From Micromonospora sp. Llam0 (GTDB taxonomy: Bacteria > Actinomycetota > Actinomycetes > Mycobacteriales > Micromonosporaceae), in contig NZ_RJJY01000002.1 in assembly GCF_003751085.1 (NCBI RefSeq), positions 62,001-126,000 on the forward strand: a stretch of 64,000 nt of DNA, given 5' to 3'. The notes below the pieces were generated by a model. It saw only the letters and a list, made by a program, of their open reading frames with translations. It was not told where the DNA came from and ran no database searches. The translations under genes were made by a program, and so were the position numbers. Each line of letters begins with the position of its first letter. The stretch's first letter is position 1. Below, one piece after another: positions 43,173-51,043 of the stretch.

Positions 43173-44393
43173 GTGACGACCCACGCAGCGGCCACGCAGC
43201 ACACGTCGCAGGCGGGCAGGCCGAGGTGGCGCCCGCAGGGTCCGTTCGCCCCGTGGCTGCTTGGTCCGTTCGCCCGATGGCCACGTGCGGCGGACGCAGC
43301 CCTCGCCGCCGCCGTGTTCCTGCTCGTGGTGTTCGTGTCCGCTGAGACCGGCCAGGGCATGGCGATCCGCCCCGTCAGTGAGATCCCGGCCGACGCCTTC
43401 CTCATCTCGGCCGTGGCTGCCGGGGCCCTCTATTGGCGCCGGCGGATGCCCCTGGCCGCGTGGGGCGTGGCCATGCTCGGGGCAGCCGGCTCCCTGGCGA
43501 TCGGTTCCTGGAACATCGTCGGCGTCGCTGTCATCGCGCTGTACAGCGTGGGCCGATACGTCTCGGACCACCGCTGGAGCTACCTCAGTGCCGCGAGCAC
43601 CATCGGACTGGCCGCTGTCGGCGACCGAGTCGACGGTCTTGCGGCCGCCGACAGTGTCGGCGGGCTGGTCGTCATCTTCCTGTTGTGGTACGCGGGAAGG
43701 CGCATCCGTTTCCGTGGCGAACGCGCGGCCCAGGTCGAGCGGGAACGGGCAGCCGAAGCACGCCGGGCGGTAGCGGAGGAACGCACCCGGATCGCCCGGG
43801 AGTTGCATGACGTGGTCGCCCACCGGGTGAGCATGATGACGGTGCAGGCGGGCGCCGCGAAGATGGTCGTGGCCGATGATCCGGGGGGTGCCCGGCGGGC
43901 CATGGAAGCGGTGGAGCACACCGGCCGCGAAGCGCTCGATGAGCTTCGCCACCTGCTCACCGTGTTGCGTCCCGTCGCTGGTGCCGGCGACCTCGGTCCT
44001 CAACCGGGCCTTCTCGACGTTCCTCGACTCCTCGATCAGCTTCGGGAGGCGGGCCTGGATGTCTCGCTCACGACGCACGGAGCGCTGCCGGATCTCCCCA
44101 CCCGGGTGAGCTTGTCCGCGTACCGCATCATCCAGGAGGCTCTGACCAACGTGCTCAGACATGCCGGCCCGGCCTGTCGGGCGGAGGTACGACTCAGCAC
44201 CGACGGCGCGGGGGTCGCCATCGAGGTCCTCGACGACGGCTCAGGTGTCGCAGCCCTTTCCGGGTCGGGTCACGGGATCGTCGGGATGCGCGAGCGGGCG
44301 CTGCTGCTGGGCGGAAGCCTCGATGCGGGGCAGCGCCCGAGCGGCGGCTTTCAGGTCACCGCCTGGTTGCCCCTGCGCGAGGAGCCAGCATGA
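43173..44393 (+). CDS. Membrane sensor histidine kinase (DesK/NarL-partner type)
   Basis: A 406-residue HisKA_3 kinase: four to five membrane helices (about 42-57, 75-88, 97-128, 141-175), a short coiled coil, the phosphoacceptor IARELHDVVAHRVSMM (H212) and a HATPase domain with IIQEALTNVLRHAG and VLDDGSGVAALSGSGHGIVGMRERALLLGG. The GTG start lies 6 nt after TAGCCT (43161-43166), a leaderless pattern. Its stop overlaps the regulator start (ATGA). Confidence 0.92.
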   Translation: MTTHAAATQHTSQAGRPRWRPQGPFAPWLLGPFARWPRAADAALAAAVFLLVVFVSAETGQGMAIRPVSEIPADAFLISAVAAGALYWRRRMPLAAWGVAMLGAAGSLAIGSWNIVGVAVIALYSVGRYVSDHRWSYLSAASTIGLAAVGDRVDGLAAADSVGGLVVIFLLWYAGRRIRFRGERAAQVERERAAEARRAVAEERTRIARELHDVVAHRVSMMTVQAGAAKMVVADDPGGARRAMEAVEHTGREALDELRHLLTVLRPVAGAGDLGPQPGLLDVPRLLDQLREAGLDVSLTTHGALPDLPTRVSLSAYRIIQEALTNVLRHAGPACRAEVRLSTDGAGVAIEVLDDGSGVAALSGSGHGIVGMRERALLLGGSLDAGQRPSGGFQVTAWLPLREEPA

Positions 44394-45067
44394 GCATCCG
44401 GGTGGCGGTCGTCGACGATCAGGCGCTGGTGCGCGGCGGGTTCTCGATGGTGCTCGGCCACCACCCCGACATCGAGGTGGTGGCGGAGGCCGGGACCGGG
44501 CTCGAGGCGATCGAGGTGGCCCGTACGCATCGTCCGGATGTGATCCTGATGGACATCCGGATGCCGGAGATGGACGGGTTGGAGGCGACCTCCAGGATTC
44601 TCCAGGAAGCCGACTGGCCAGTGCGGGTGTTGATCCTGACCACGTTCGACCCGGACGAGTACGTCTACCGGGCGCTTCGCGCCGGTGCCAGTGGTTTCGT
44701 GCTCAAGGACATCCGGCCGGAGGAACTTCCCGTCGCGGTCCGCACGGTGGCGCGGGGTGGCGCCCTGCTCGCCCCGTCCATCACCAGGCGCCTCATCGGC
44801 CAGTTCGCCAGGCGCCTCGCCGTCGATACCACCCTGTCGCAGCGGCTGGCCCGCCTCACCGACCGGGAACGCGAGGTGGTGACGGCGGTCGCCCGCGGGT
44901 CCAGCAACGCGGAGATTTCGGCGGGTCTCTTCATCGGCGCCACCACGGTGAAGTCACACGTGTCCAGCATCCTCACCAAGCTGGGCCTGCGGGACCGCGC
45001 CCAGGTGGTGGTCTTCGCCTACGAGAGCGGGCTCGTCGAGGCCGGCGAGCACGAAATCGGTTGCTGA
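44390..45067 (+). CDS. NarL/LuxR-family response regulator
   Basis: A 225-residue response regulator: DD at 9-10, phosphoacceptor D55 (VILMDIRMPEMDG), a GFVLKDIRPEEL segment and a LuxR HTH (RLTDREREVVTAVARGSSNAEISAGL, TTVKSHVSSILTKLGLRDR). Translation is coupled to the kinase before it. The divergent DUF4386-nitroreductase pair is a reasonable target, by position only. Confidence 0.93.
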   Translation: MSIRVAVVDDQALVRGGFSMVLGHHPDIEVVAEAGTGLEAIEVARTHRPDVILMDIRMPEMDGLEATSRILQEADWPVRVLILTTFDPDEYVYRALRAGASGFVLKDIRPEELPVAVRTVARGGALLAPSITRRLIGQFARRLAVDTTLSQRLARLTDREREVVTAVARGSSNAEISAGLFIGATTVKSHVSSILTKLGLRDRAQVVVFAYESGLVEAGEHEIGC

Positions 45068-45110
45068 GCCGCACACCGGACGACCCTCGTGTACGGCCAG
45101 GGGCCAGGCT

Positions 45111-45315
45111 GCTCACCAGGTGCGGCCGGTGATCCGTTCGTAGACCTCGACGTAGCGGGCCCGGGTCACCTCGACGATCTCGGCCGGCACCTCCGGGGCC
45201 GGCGGCCGCTTGTCCCAGCCGGTGCCGGCGGCCCAGTCCCGCACGTACTGCTTGTCGAAGGAGAACTGCGCCCGACCCGGCCGGAACGCATCCGCCGGCC
45301 AGAGCCGCGACGAGT
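45111..45315 (-). pseudogene. Duplicated 3' fragment of purC
   Basis: 205 bp matching 46414-46618, the last 68 codons and stop of purC, with only two differences seen (GGAACGC for GGTACGC and AGAGCC for AGAACC). It has no start and cannot encode SAICAR synthase. It lies on the far side of the toxin-antitoxin pair, so the two copies are direct repeats 1303 bp apart. Confidence 0.93.
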
Positions 45316-45382
45316 ACCGGGCACCCGCTCGTTTCGGTTGCTACACTTGCTGCACATATTTCGACTGTTGCCGGAGGTGATC

Positions 45383-45838
45383 ATGACTCTCGCAGTCAGC
45401 CCGGTCACGCCTGATCCGCAGTCGGTCGAGGTGGCCGCCGAGGCGCTGACCCGGGTGCAGGCCTACCTGCGCACCCACGAGGACGCTGCCGCAACCGTTC
45501 AGCTCGTCGAGGACGGCGCTGGAGACACGCTCGTGGTGCCCCGCGGGGCCATCGAGTTGCTGGCGCGCGTCCTCGCGCACATGGCGAACGGCCACAGCGT
45601 CTCGGTCGTCCCCGCGCACGCGGAGCTGACAACTCAGCAGGCAGCCGAACTGCTCAACGTCTCCCGCCCATATCTGATCGGCCTACTCGAGTCGGGTGAG
45701 ATCCAGTTCCGCAAGGTGGGCACCCACCGGCGGGTCCTCGCCGGATCGCTCCTGGCATACAAACATCGGGACGACGCCCGTCGCCGTGCCGCCGCCGACG
45801 AGCTGACTCAGCTCGCCCAGGAGATGGATCTCGCCTGA
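45383..45838 (+). CDS. HTH (excisionase-family) antitoxin
   Basis: A 151-residue protein with a C-terminal MerR/excisionase-type HTH (LTTQQAAELLNVSRPYLIGLLESGEIQFRKVGTHRRV, about 88-125) and an N-terminal helical part that would bind the toxin. It precedes a PIN-domain gene by 3 nt, the standard antitoxin-first layout. GGAGG lies 5 nt before the ATG, and TACACT (45342-45347) may be the -10 box. It begins shortly after the purC fragment. Confidence 0.85.
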   Translation: MTLAVSPVTPDPQSVEVAAEALTRVQAYLRTHEDAAATVQLVEDGAGDTLVVPRGAIELLARVLAHMANGHSVSVVPAHAELTTQQAAELLNVSRPYLIGLLESGEIQFRKVGTHRRVLAGSLLAYKHRDDARRRAAADELTQLAQEMDLA

Positions 45839-45841
45839 ACC

Positions 45842-46399
45842 ATGACCTTCGTCGTCATCTATGACTCGAGCGTGCTGTACCCAAGTACGCTGCGGGATCT
45901 GCTGCTGCGCATCGCCCAGTCAGGTCTCGTCGACGCCAAATGGACCGAGCAGATCCTCGACGAAGTTTTCGCAGCCCTGCACCGACAGCGACCAGACCTG
46001 CATGAAGCCAGACTTACCCGGACGCGAACCTTGATGGGCACTGCGGTCCGGGATTGGAAGATCACCGGCTACGAACCACTCATCGACTCGCTCAAACTTC
46101 CCGACCCTGACGACCGCCACGTGCTTGCCGCCGCGATCCGCGCTCGGGCGCAGATCATCGTCACCGCCAACCTCCGACACTTCCCCGCCGACGAGCTCAC
46201 CGGCTGGGATATCGACCCCAAGTCACCTGACGAGTTCGTGCGCGATCAGATCAGTCTGCACCGCAGCACGGTGCACGCCGCGGTGCAGCAGATCGCCGAC
46301 TCGTGGCGCAACCCGCCTGGCAGCATTGACGACGTACTGGACCGCCTCGAAAGATCCGGGCTCGGGGTCAGCGTCGCCGAGTTGCGTGCTCGGCGGTAG
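45842..46399 (+). CDS. PIN-domain toxin (predicted RNase)
   Basis: A 185-residue PIN-domain protein. The acidic metal site is built from D8 (VVIYDSSVLYPS), the Glu of EQILDEVFAAL, and the Asp residues of LPDPDDRHVLAAAIRA, followed by IVTANLRHFP; all are present, so it should be active. Type II toxins of this sort cleave RNA and are neutralised by the upstream HTH protein. C-terminal helices (about 150-185) are longer than in VapC. Confidence 0.87.
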   Translation: MTFVVIYDSSVLYPSTLRDLLLRIAQSGLVDAKWTEQILDEVFAALHRQRPDLHEARLTRTRTLMGTAVRDWKITGYEPLIDSLKLPDPDDRHVLAAAIRARAQIIVTANLRHFPADELTGWDIDPKSPDEFVRDQISLHRSTVHAAVQQIADSWRNPPGSIDDVLDRLERSGLGVSVAELRARR

Positions 46400-46413
46400 C
46401 GGCGAGGCGCCCG

Positions 46414-46618
46414 GCTCACCAGGTGCGGCCGGTGATCCGTTCGTAGACCTCGACGTAGCGGGCCCGGGTCACCTCGACGATCTCGGCCGGCACCTCCGGG
46501 GCCGGCGGCCGCTTGTCCCAGCCGGTGCCGGCGGCCCAGTCCCGCACGTACTGCTTGTCGAAGGAGAACTGCGCCCGACCCGGCCGGTACGCATCCGCCG
46601 GCCAGAACCGCGACGAGT
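46414..46618. repeat. Direct repeat, purC-internal copy
   Basis: Partner of 45111-45315. It is the genuine 3' end of purC. Recombination between the copies would remove the toxin-antitoxin pair as a 1303-bp circle and leave purC intact. Confidence 0.92.
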
Positions 46619-47246
46619 CGCTGGTCAGCACCTCGTCGGCGAGGACCAGGGTGCCGTCCGGCGCCCAACCCAGCTCGATCTTGGTGTCGGCGACGATCAG
46701 GCCGCGTTCGGCGGCCAGCGCCGCGCCGCGCCGGTAGACGTCCAGGGTGATCTGCCGCAGCCGCTCGGCGGTTTCCGCGCCGAGCTGGGTGACCACATCG
46801 GCGTACGTGATGAACTCGTCGTGCTCGCCGATGGAGGCCTTGGTGGTCGGGGTGAAGATCGGCTCGGGCAGCTTGGACGCCTCGACCAGGCCGGCGGGCA
46901 GCGCGACGCCGGAGACCGAGCCCGACTTCTGGTACTCCTTGAGCCCGAGGCCGGTGAGGTAGCCGCGGGCGATGCACTCGACCGGCACCATGTCGAGGCG
47001 GCGGCAGCGGATGGCCCGGCCGGCGAACTCGGCCGGCACGTCGGTGGCGGAGACGACATGGTGCGGCACCAGGTCGGCGAGCTGCTCGAACCACCACAGC
47101 GACAGCGCGGTGAGCAGTTTGCCCTTGTCCGGGATCGGTGTCGGCAGCACCACGTCGTAGACGCTGATCCGGTCGGAGGCGACCAGGATCAGGTCGTCGC
47201 CGTCGGCGTACACGTCCCTGACCTTGCCCGATTGCAGCAGCTCCAC
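46416..47246 (-). CDS. purC: Phosphoribosylaminoimidazole-succinocarboxamide (SAICAR) synthase
   Basis: ATP-dependent joining of CAIR and aspartate in purine synthesis. The 276 residues show SGKVRDVYA at the N-terminus (ATP lid), SDRISVYDVVLPTPIPDKG, VPVECIARGYLTGLGLKEYQ, ASIGEHDEFIT, DTKIELGWAPDG and DEVLTSDSSRFWPAD. GTG 47246 was chosen because the protein then starts VELLQSGKVRDVY as in relatives; the frame is open upstream without homology. Its last 205 bp are duplicated beyond the neighbouring toxin-antitoxin pair. Confidence 0.95.
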   Translation of the reverse strand: MELLQSGKVRDVYADGDDLILVASDRISVYDVVLPTPIPDKGKLLTALSLWWFEQLADLVPHHVVSATDVPAEFAGRAIRCRRLDMVPVECIARGYLTGLGLKEYQKSGSVSGVALPAGLVEASKLPEPIFTPTTKASIGEHDEFITYADVVTQLGAETAERLRQITLDVYRRGAALAAERGLIVADTKIELGWAPDGTLVLADEVLTSDSSRFWPADAYRPGRAQFSFDKQYVRDWAAGTGWDKRPPAPEVPAEIVEVTRARYVEVYERITGRTW

Positions 47247-47398
47247 GCCGGCAAGTACATCACGACGTCGGACGCCGGCCGGACCGACCAGCCCAGAAAA
47301 CGTTCTCCGGCCGGACGGCCCGTTGACACCCGACCGGGTCGCTTGTGTAAATGATCGGGCCGCAGACCGGCCAGCCCAGCCCTGATCAGGAGAAACCC

Positions 47399-48709
47399 GT
47401 GTCACCATCCGCCGTATCGACACGCGGAGCTGTTGCCCGAACACTCACTGTCCTACTGGCGGTCGCCATCGGACTCGGCGCCTGCGCCACCGACGACACC
47501 GGCGAGCCGACCGAGGACGGGCCGGTCGAACTCTCCATCTTCTGGTGGGGCGCGGAGCGCCGGGCCGAGCTGACCCAGCAGGCGCTCGACGTCTACGCCG
47601 CCCGCAACCCGGGGATCACCTTCAGGGTCACCTGGCAGGGCTACAGCGGCTACTACGACAAGCTGGCCACCCAGGCCGCCGCCGGCAACACGCCGGACCT
47701 GTTCCAGATCGACGACAACTACCTGACCGAGTACGCCGAACGTAACGTCGTGCTCGACCTCACCCCCTACGTCGACAGCGGCGAGCTCGACCTTTCCGGC
47801 TTCCCCAACAGCCTGGTCCAGTACGGACAGGTCGGTGGACGGACGGTGGCGGTCGCCGCCGCCGCGAACACCCCGGCGATGGTGTACGACAAGACTCTGC
47901 TGGCCGAGCTCGGTGTCGACGAACCGACGATCGGGATGACCTACCCGGAGCTGATCGACTGGGCCAGCCAGATCACCGCGCTCACCGACGGCGAGGTGGC
48001 CGGCACGATGGACCCGTCGGCCGACTACAAGGCGCTCTGGCTGTGGCTGCGCACCGCCGACCTGGAGCTGTACCAGGGCCGGCAGCTGGGCTTCGGTGTC
48101 GACGACCTCGAAGCCTGGTTCGAGCTGTGGCAACAGGCCCGCGACGCGAACGCCACGCCGAGCGTCGAGCTGATCAGGGCGGCGAACAGCGGCGACGTCA
48201 CCCAGCAACTGGTCGCCACCGGCGACGCGGCGACGTCGTTCATGTGGTCCAATCAGCTGGCTGAGCTGCAGAAGCACACCACCGCCGACCTCGGTGTGGT
48301 CTCCTATCCCGGCGACCCGCAGGGCCAGTGGGCGCGGGCGTCGATGTACTGGGCGGGGTTCCGGGGCACCCGGCACCAGCAGGAGGTGGTGGACCTGATC
48401 GACTTCCTGGTCAACGACCCGCAGGCTGGCCGGATCCTCGGCACCGAGCGCGGCCTCAGCTCCAACCTGGAGGTCCGCGAGACGGTGCAGGCGACGCTCG
48501 CCGACAAGAAGATGCAGGCGTCGGTCGCGTTCGAGCAGCAGATGTCCGAGCTGTTCGGTCCGGCTCCGGTACCCCCGCCGCCCGGCCACACCACGGTCCG
48601 GACGCTGTTGGTCACGGCGGCGGAGAGCGTACAGGGCGGCGCGGCGACACCCCGGCAGGCGGCCGAGGAGTTCGTCGCACAGGCCAACGCGGTGTTGGCG
48701 AACGGATGA
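47399..48709 (+). CDS. ABC transporter sugar-type solute-binding lipoprotein (orphan)
   Basis: A 436-residue extracellular binding protein of the SBP_bac_1 class. A signal sequence ends in the lipobox LGAC (about residues 27-30), so it is membrane-anchored by lipid. LSIFWWGAERRAELTQQALDVYAARNPGITF and LATQAAAGNTPDLFQIDDNYLTEYA are the typical first lobe. GTG 47399 follows AGGAGA. No permease or ATPase genes are next to it, unlike most such genes, so its transporter must be encoded elsewhere. Confidence 0.88.
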   Translation: MSPSAVSTRGAVARTLTVLLAVAIGLGACATDDTGEPTEDGPVELSIFWWGAERRAELTQQALDVYAARNPGITFRVTWQGYSGYYDKLATQAAAGNTPDLFQIDDNYLTEYAERNVVLDLTPYVDSGELDLSGFPNSLVQYGQVGGRTVAVAAAANTPAMVYDKTLLAELGVDEPTIGMTYPELIDWASQITALTDGEVAGTMDPSADYKALWLWLRTADLELYQGRQLGFGVDDLEAWFELWQQARDANATPSVELIRAANSGDVTQQLVATGDAATSFMWSNQLAELQKHTTADLGVVSYPGDPQGQWARASMYWAGFRGTRHQQEVVDLIDFLVNDPQAGRILGTERGLSSNLEVRETVQATLADKKMQASVAFEQQMSELFGPAPVPPPPGHTTVRTLLVTAAESVQGGAATPRQAAEEFVAQANAVLANG

Positions 48710-48745
48710 CCTACCGCCCCCGGTACGCCAAAAGGCGGGACGAAC

Positions 48746-48760
48746 GTAACAAGCAGTTAC
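48746..48760. promoter_or_regulatory. GTAAC-N5-GTTAC palindrome upstream of the XRE-TPR gene
   Basis: GTAACAAGCAGTTAC, 52 bp before the XRE-TPR start. The same GTAAC-N5-GTTAC frame recurs at 50006-50020, directly after that gene. A shared operator for the regulator is the obvious reading. Confidence 0.55.
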
Positions 48761-48812
48761 ATTGGTCGACGTCACGCCGTTTCGACCGTACCGTCAGCAT
48801 GGGAGGTCCCCC

Positions 48813-50009
48813 ATGCCGGAGGATTACATCGGCCTGCGGGTCGCGCGGTGGCGTGACATCGCCGGCATGACGCAGCAACAGCTCGCCGCCGAGATCGGGG
48901 TAAGCCGCGAGTACGTTTCCATGATCGAGAACGGCAAGCGCGCGGTGACCAAACGGTCCATGCTGATCGCGCTCGCCTCCGCGCTCGGGGTCTCCACGAT
49001 GGACCTCACCGCGCAACCGTACCTGCCCCGGTCCCGCAACGACCTGGCGCTCTACGCCGCCGTACCGGCGATCCGCAAGGCGATGGACGACGACGAGCCG
49101 GCCGCCGCCCGCCCGGCGGCGCTGCTCGCCGCCGAGGCCGACCGGGCGATGCGGGCCCGGATGGCCTGCGACAACCCGACCCTCGGCATCCTGCTGCCCC
49201 GGTTGATCGCCGAGATCCGCACCACCGCCAACGCCGACGAAGACCCGGTCGCACTGCGGATCGCGGTGCAGGCCCTGGTCACCGGGTCGCTGGCGCTCAA
49301 ACCACAGGGCCACGTAGACCTGGCGATGCGGCTCGCCGAGCGCGCCGTCCGGGCGGCGCAGCTCGCCGACGACCCGGCCTGCGTCGCCGCCGCCGACTAC
49401 GCGCTGGCCCAGGCGGTCCTCGCCACCGGGCTGCGGAAGCGGTCCTGGACGTTGGCCTGCGACGCCGCCGAACGGATGCAACTGCACACGGGTACGGACG
49501 AAGGCCGCACCTGGTACGGCATGCTGCACCTGCACGCCGCGCTGTCCGCCGCCAGCCTCAGCCAGCACGACGTCGCCGAGACGCACGTCGCCGAGGCCGA
49601 GGACGTCGCCCGGCGTACCGCCGGTGATCCGTGGCGGATGGAGTTCACCTCGGCGAACGTCGCGGTGTGGCGGGTCGGGGTGGTGCTGGAGAACGGCGAG
49701 CCGGGCCGCGCCCCGGAACTCGCCCGCAAAGTGGACCAGAGCGCGCTGCGGACCCCGCAGCGCCGGGCCAGGTTGCACATGGACGCCGGGCGCGGGTTCC
49801 ACGCCGCCAAGCGCAACGAAGAGGCGGTACGGGCGTTCCTGCGGGCCGAGGCGATCGCCCCGCACGAGACCCGCAGTCGGGCCACCGTACGGGAGATCAT
49901 CGCGCACATCGTGCGGGACTCGTCGCCCCGTGGCGGCTCCGACGAGCTGCGGCAACTCGCGGTACGGATGGGAATCGATCCACTCTCGCCAGAGGATCAA
50001 CCGACGTAA
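48813..50009 (+). CDS. XRE-family regulator with TPR-like C-terminus
   Basis: A 398-residue protein: N-terminal XRE HTH (LRVARWRDIAGMTQQQLAAEIGVSREYVSMIENGKR, about 8-43) and ~320 residues of TPR-like helical repeats (LAMRLAERAVRAAQLADDPACVAAADYALAQAVLA, LHMDAGRGFHAAKRNEEAVRAFLRAEAIAP). This layout is typical of actinobacterial regulators that may sense peptides or partner proteins. ATG 48813 follows GGGAGG at 6 nt. Two copies of GTAAC-N5-GTTAC bracket the gene; the second covers its stop codon and precedes the next gene. Confidence 0.87.
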   Translation: MPEDYIGLRVARWRDIAGMTQQQLAAEIGVSREYVSMIENGKRAVTKRSMLIALASALGVSTMDLTAQPYLPRSRNDLALYAAVPAIRKAMDDDEPAAARPAALLAAEADRAMRARMACDNPTLGILLPRLIAEIRTTANADEDPVALRIAVQALVTGSLALKPQGHVDLAMRLAERAVRAAQLADDPACVAAADYALAQAVLATGLRKRSWTLACDAAERMQLHTGTDEGRTWYGMLHLHAALSAASLSQHDVAETHVAEAEDVARRTAGDPWRMEFTSANVAVWRVGVVLENGEPGRAPELARKVDQSALRTPQRRARLHMDAGRGFHAAKRNEEAVRAFLRAEAIAPHETRSRATVREIIAHIVRDSSPRGGSDELRQLAVRMGIDPLSPEDQPT

Positions 50010-50020
50010 CCGCTCGTTAC
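50006..50020. promoter_or_regulatory. Second GTAAC-N5-GTTAC palindrome
   Basis: GTAACCGCTCGTTAC overlaps the XRE-TPR stop codon and lies 40 bp before the start of the Cys-rich gene. Confidence 0.55.
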
Positions 50021-50060
50021 GCAAAATCCGCGTACGGTCTCGTAGCGTCATGAGTACGGG

Positions 50061-50369
50061 GTGCGGTGCCGGGTGTCAGTGGAGAGCCCCCGGCGTCGCA
50101 CCCCGGCTTTCGGGTCGCACCCGTGGCTCCGCTCGCCGGTCCCGTTGCGCTCGCACTGTCACGAATGGCTGTCGTGTAAGGACTGCCGTGAAGGGAGGGA
50201 CATGGTCTCGTACGACGAGTACCTCTTCGCCGTCGCGGCGACGCTGGCCCGCCGGCACCGCCCACAGTGGTCATGGCGCCGGTGGCGGCGGACCTGCCGG
50301 TGTGGCGCCGAACTTCCCTGCCGCACCCTGCATCGGGTGCCGATCAACCGGGGCCACTGGCCACGATGA
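50061..50369 (+). CDS. Small Cys/His-rich basic protein
   Basis: Up to 102 residues. Cys and His residues are spaced like metal ligands: HCHEWLSCKDCREG (about 32-45) and CRCGAELPCR (about 79-88). Third codon positions are GC-rich over the whole frame from GTG 50061, which favours the long form; an internal ATG at 50202 has a better ribosome site (GGGAGGG) and would give 55 residues that keep only the second cluster. It follows a regulator and its palindrome, so co-regulation is likely. Family not recognised. Confidence 0.65.
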   Translation: MRCRVSVESPRRRTPAFGSHPWLRSPVPLRSHCHEWLSCKDCREGRDMVSYDEYLFAVAATLARRHRPQWSWRRWRRTCRCGAELPCRTLHRVPINRGHWPR

Positions 50370-50380
50370 GGTTCCGACCG

Positions 50381-51043
50381 TCACCGTCCGGTCAGTCGGT
50401 AGCCGACCAGACCGGCACCGACCACCAGCAGCCCTACGGCGGTCAGCGCCTGCGCGACACTGGCGCCGCCACCGCCGCCGGCCGGCTGATCGGCCGGAGC
50501 CGCCGGTGGTGCCGGCGCGAGCACCGCGTTGGTGGCGATCAGCGACGGGGCGGGCCGCTCGGCACCCGGCCCGGTGTCCGACCACTCGTAGCTGTCGCCG
50601 TCGACGCACCGCTGCACCGCCGGGAACCAGAAGGTCTGCCCGACCGTCCCGGTCAACCGGACCAGCACCGAGAACTCGGCGACCCCGGCGGCGATCTGCT
50701 CGGCGCTGATCGCCGGCCCGGTCCAGCTGACTCGGCTGGGGGTGACCTCGGCAGCCCATCCGGGCGGCTGTCCGGTCGTCGAACCGGCGATCGCCCCGGC
50801 CGGCATCTCGACCACCAGTTCGTTGGTGTCCGCGTTGTCGCAGCCGTGGTCGAAGGTGAAGGTCAACGTGGTGGCACCGGCACCGTTCGGGGCCGCGCCG
50901 GCCAACTGGGTGTGGGCCGCCGCCGGCGCCGCCGACCAGAGCGTCACCAGCGCCGCCGGTGCCAGCCCCAGCAGCACCGCGCCGAGCAGCCCCAGCAGTG
51001 CCACGCCGGATAGTGCCGCGGCACGTCGTCGGAACCTGTTCAT
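50381..51043 (-). CDS. DUF1775 (YcnI-like) copper-associated membrane-anchored protein
   Basis: A 220-residue exported protein: signal peptide ending APAAAH, so His44 becomes the mature N-terminus, a DUF1775 domain (TLTFTFDHGCDNADTNELVVEMP, PPGWAAEVTPSRVSW, FWFPAVQRCVDGDSYEWSD) and a C-terminal membrane helix (ALTAVGLLVVGAGLVGYRL). YcnI-type domains bind copper through the N-terminal His and a conserved Trp. ATGA overlap with the CopC-CopD gene upstream; last gene of the copper operon. Confidence 0.85.
   Translation of the reverse strand: MNRFRRRAAALSGVALLGLLGAVLLGLAPAALVTLWSAAPAAAHTQLAGAAPNGAGATTLTFTFDHGCDNADTNELVVEMPAGAIAGSTTGQPPGWAAEVTPSRVSWTGPAISAEQIAAGVAEFSVLVRLTGTVGQTFWFPAVQRCVDGDSYEWSDTGPGAERPAPSLIATNAVLAPAPPAAPADQPAGGGGGASVAQALTAVGLLVVGAGLVGYRLTGR

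Noticed and set aside
45111..46618. purC repeats as attL/attR of an integrative element
   Set aside because: No integrase or tRNA target, and 205 bp with divergence at two positions is long for a core att site; homologous or illegitimate duplication is simpler.
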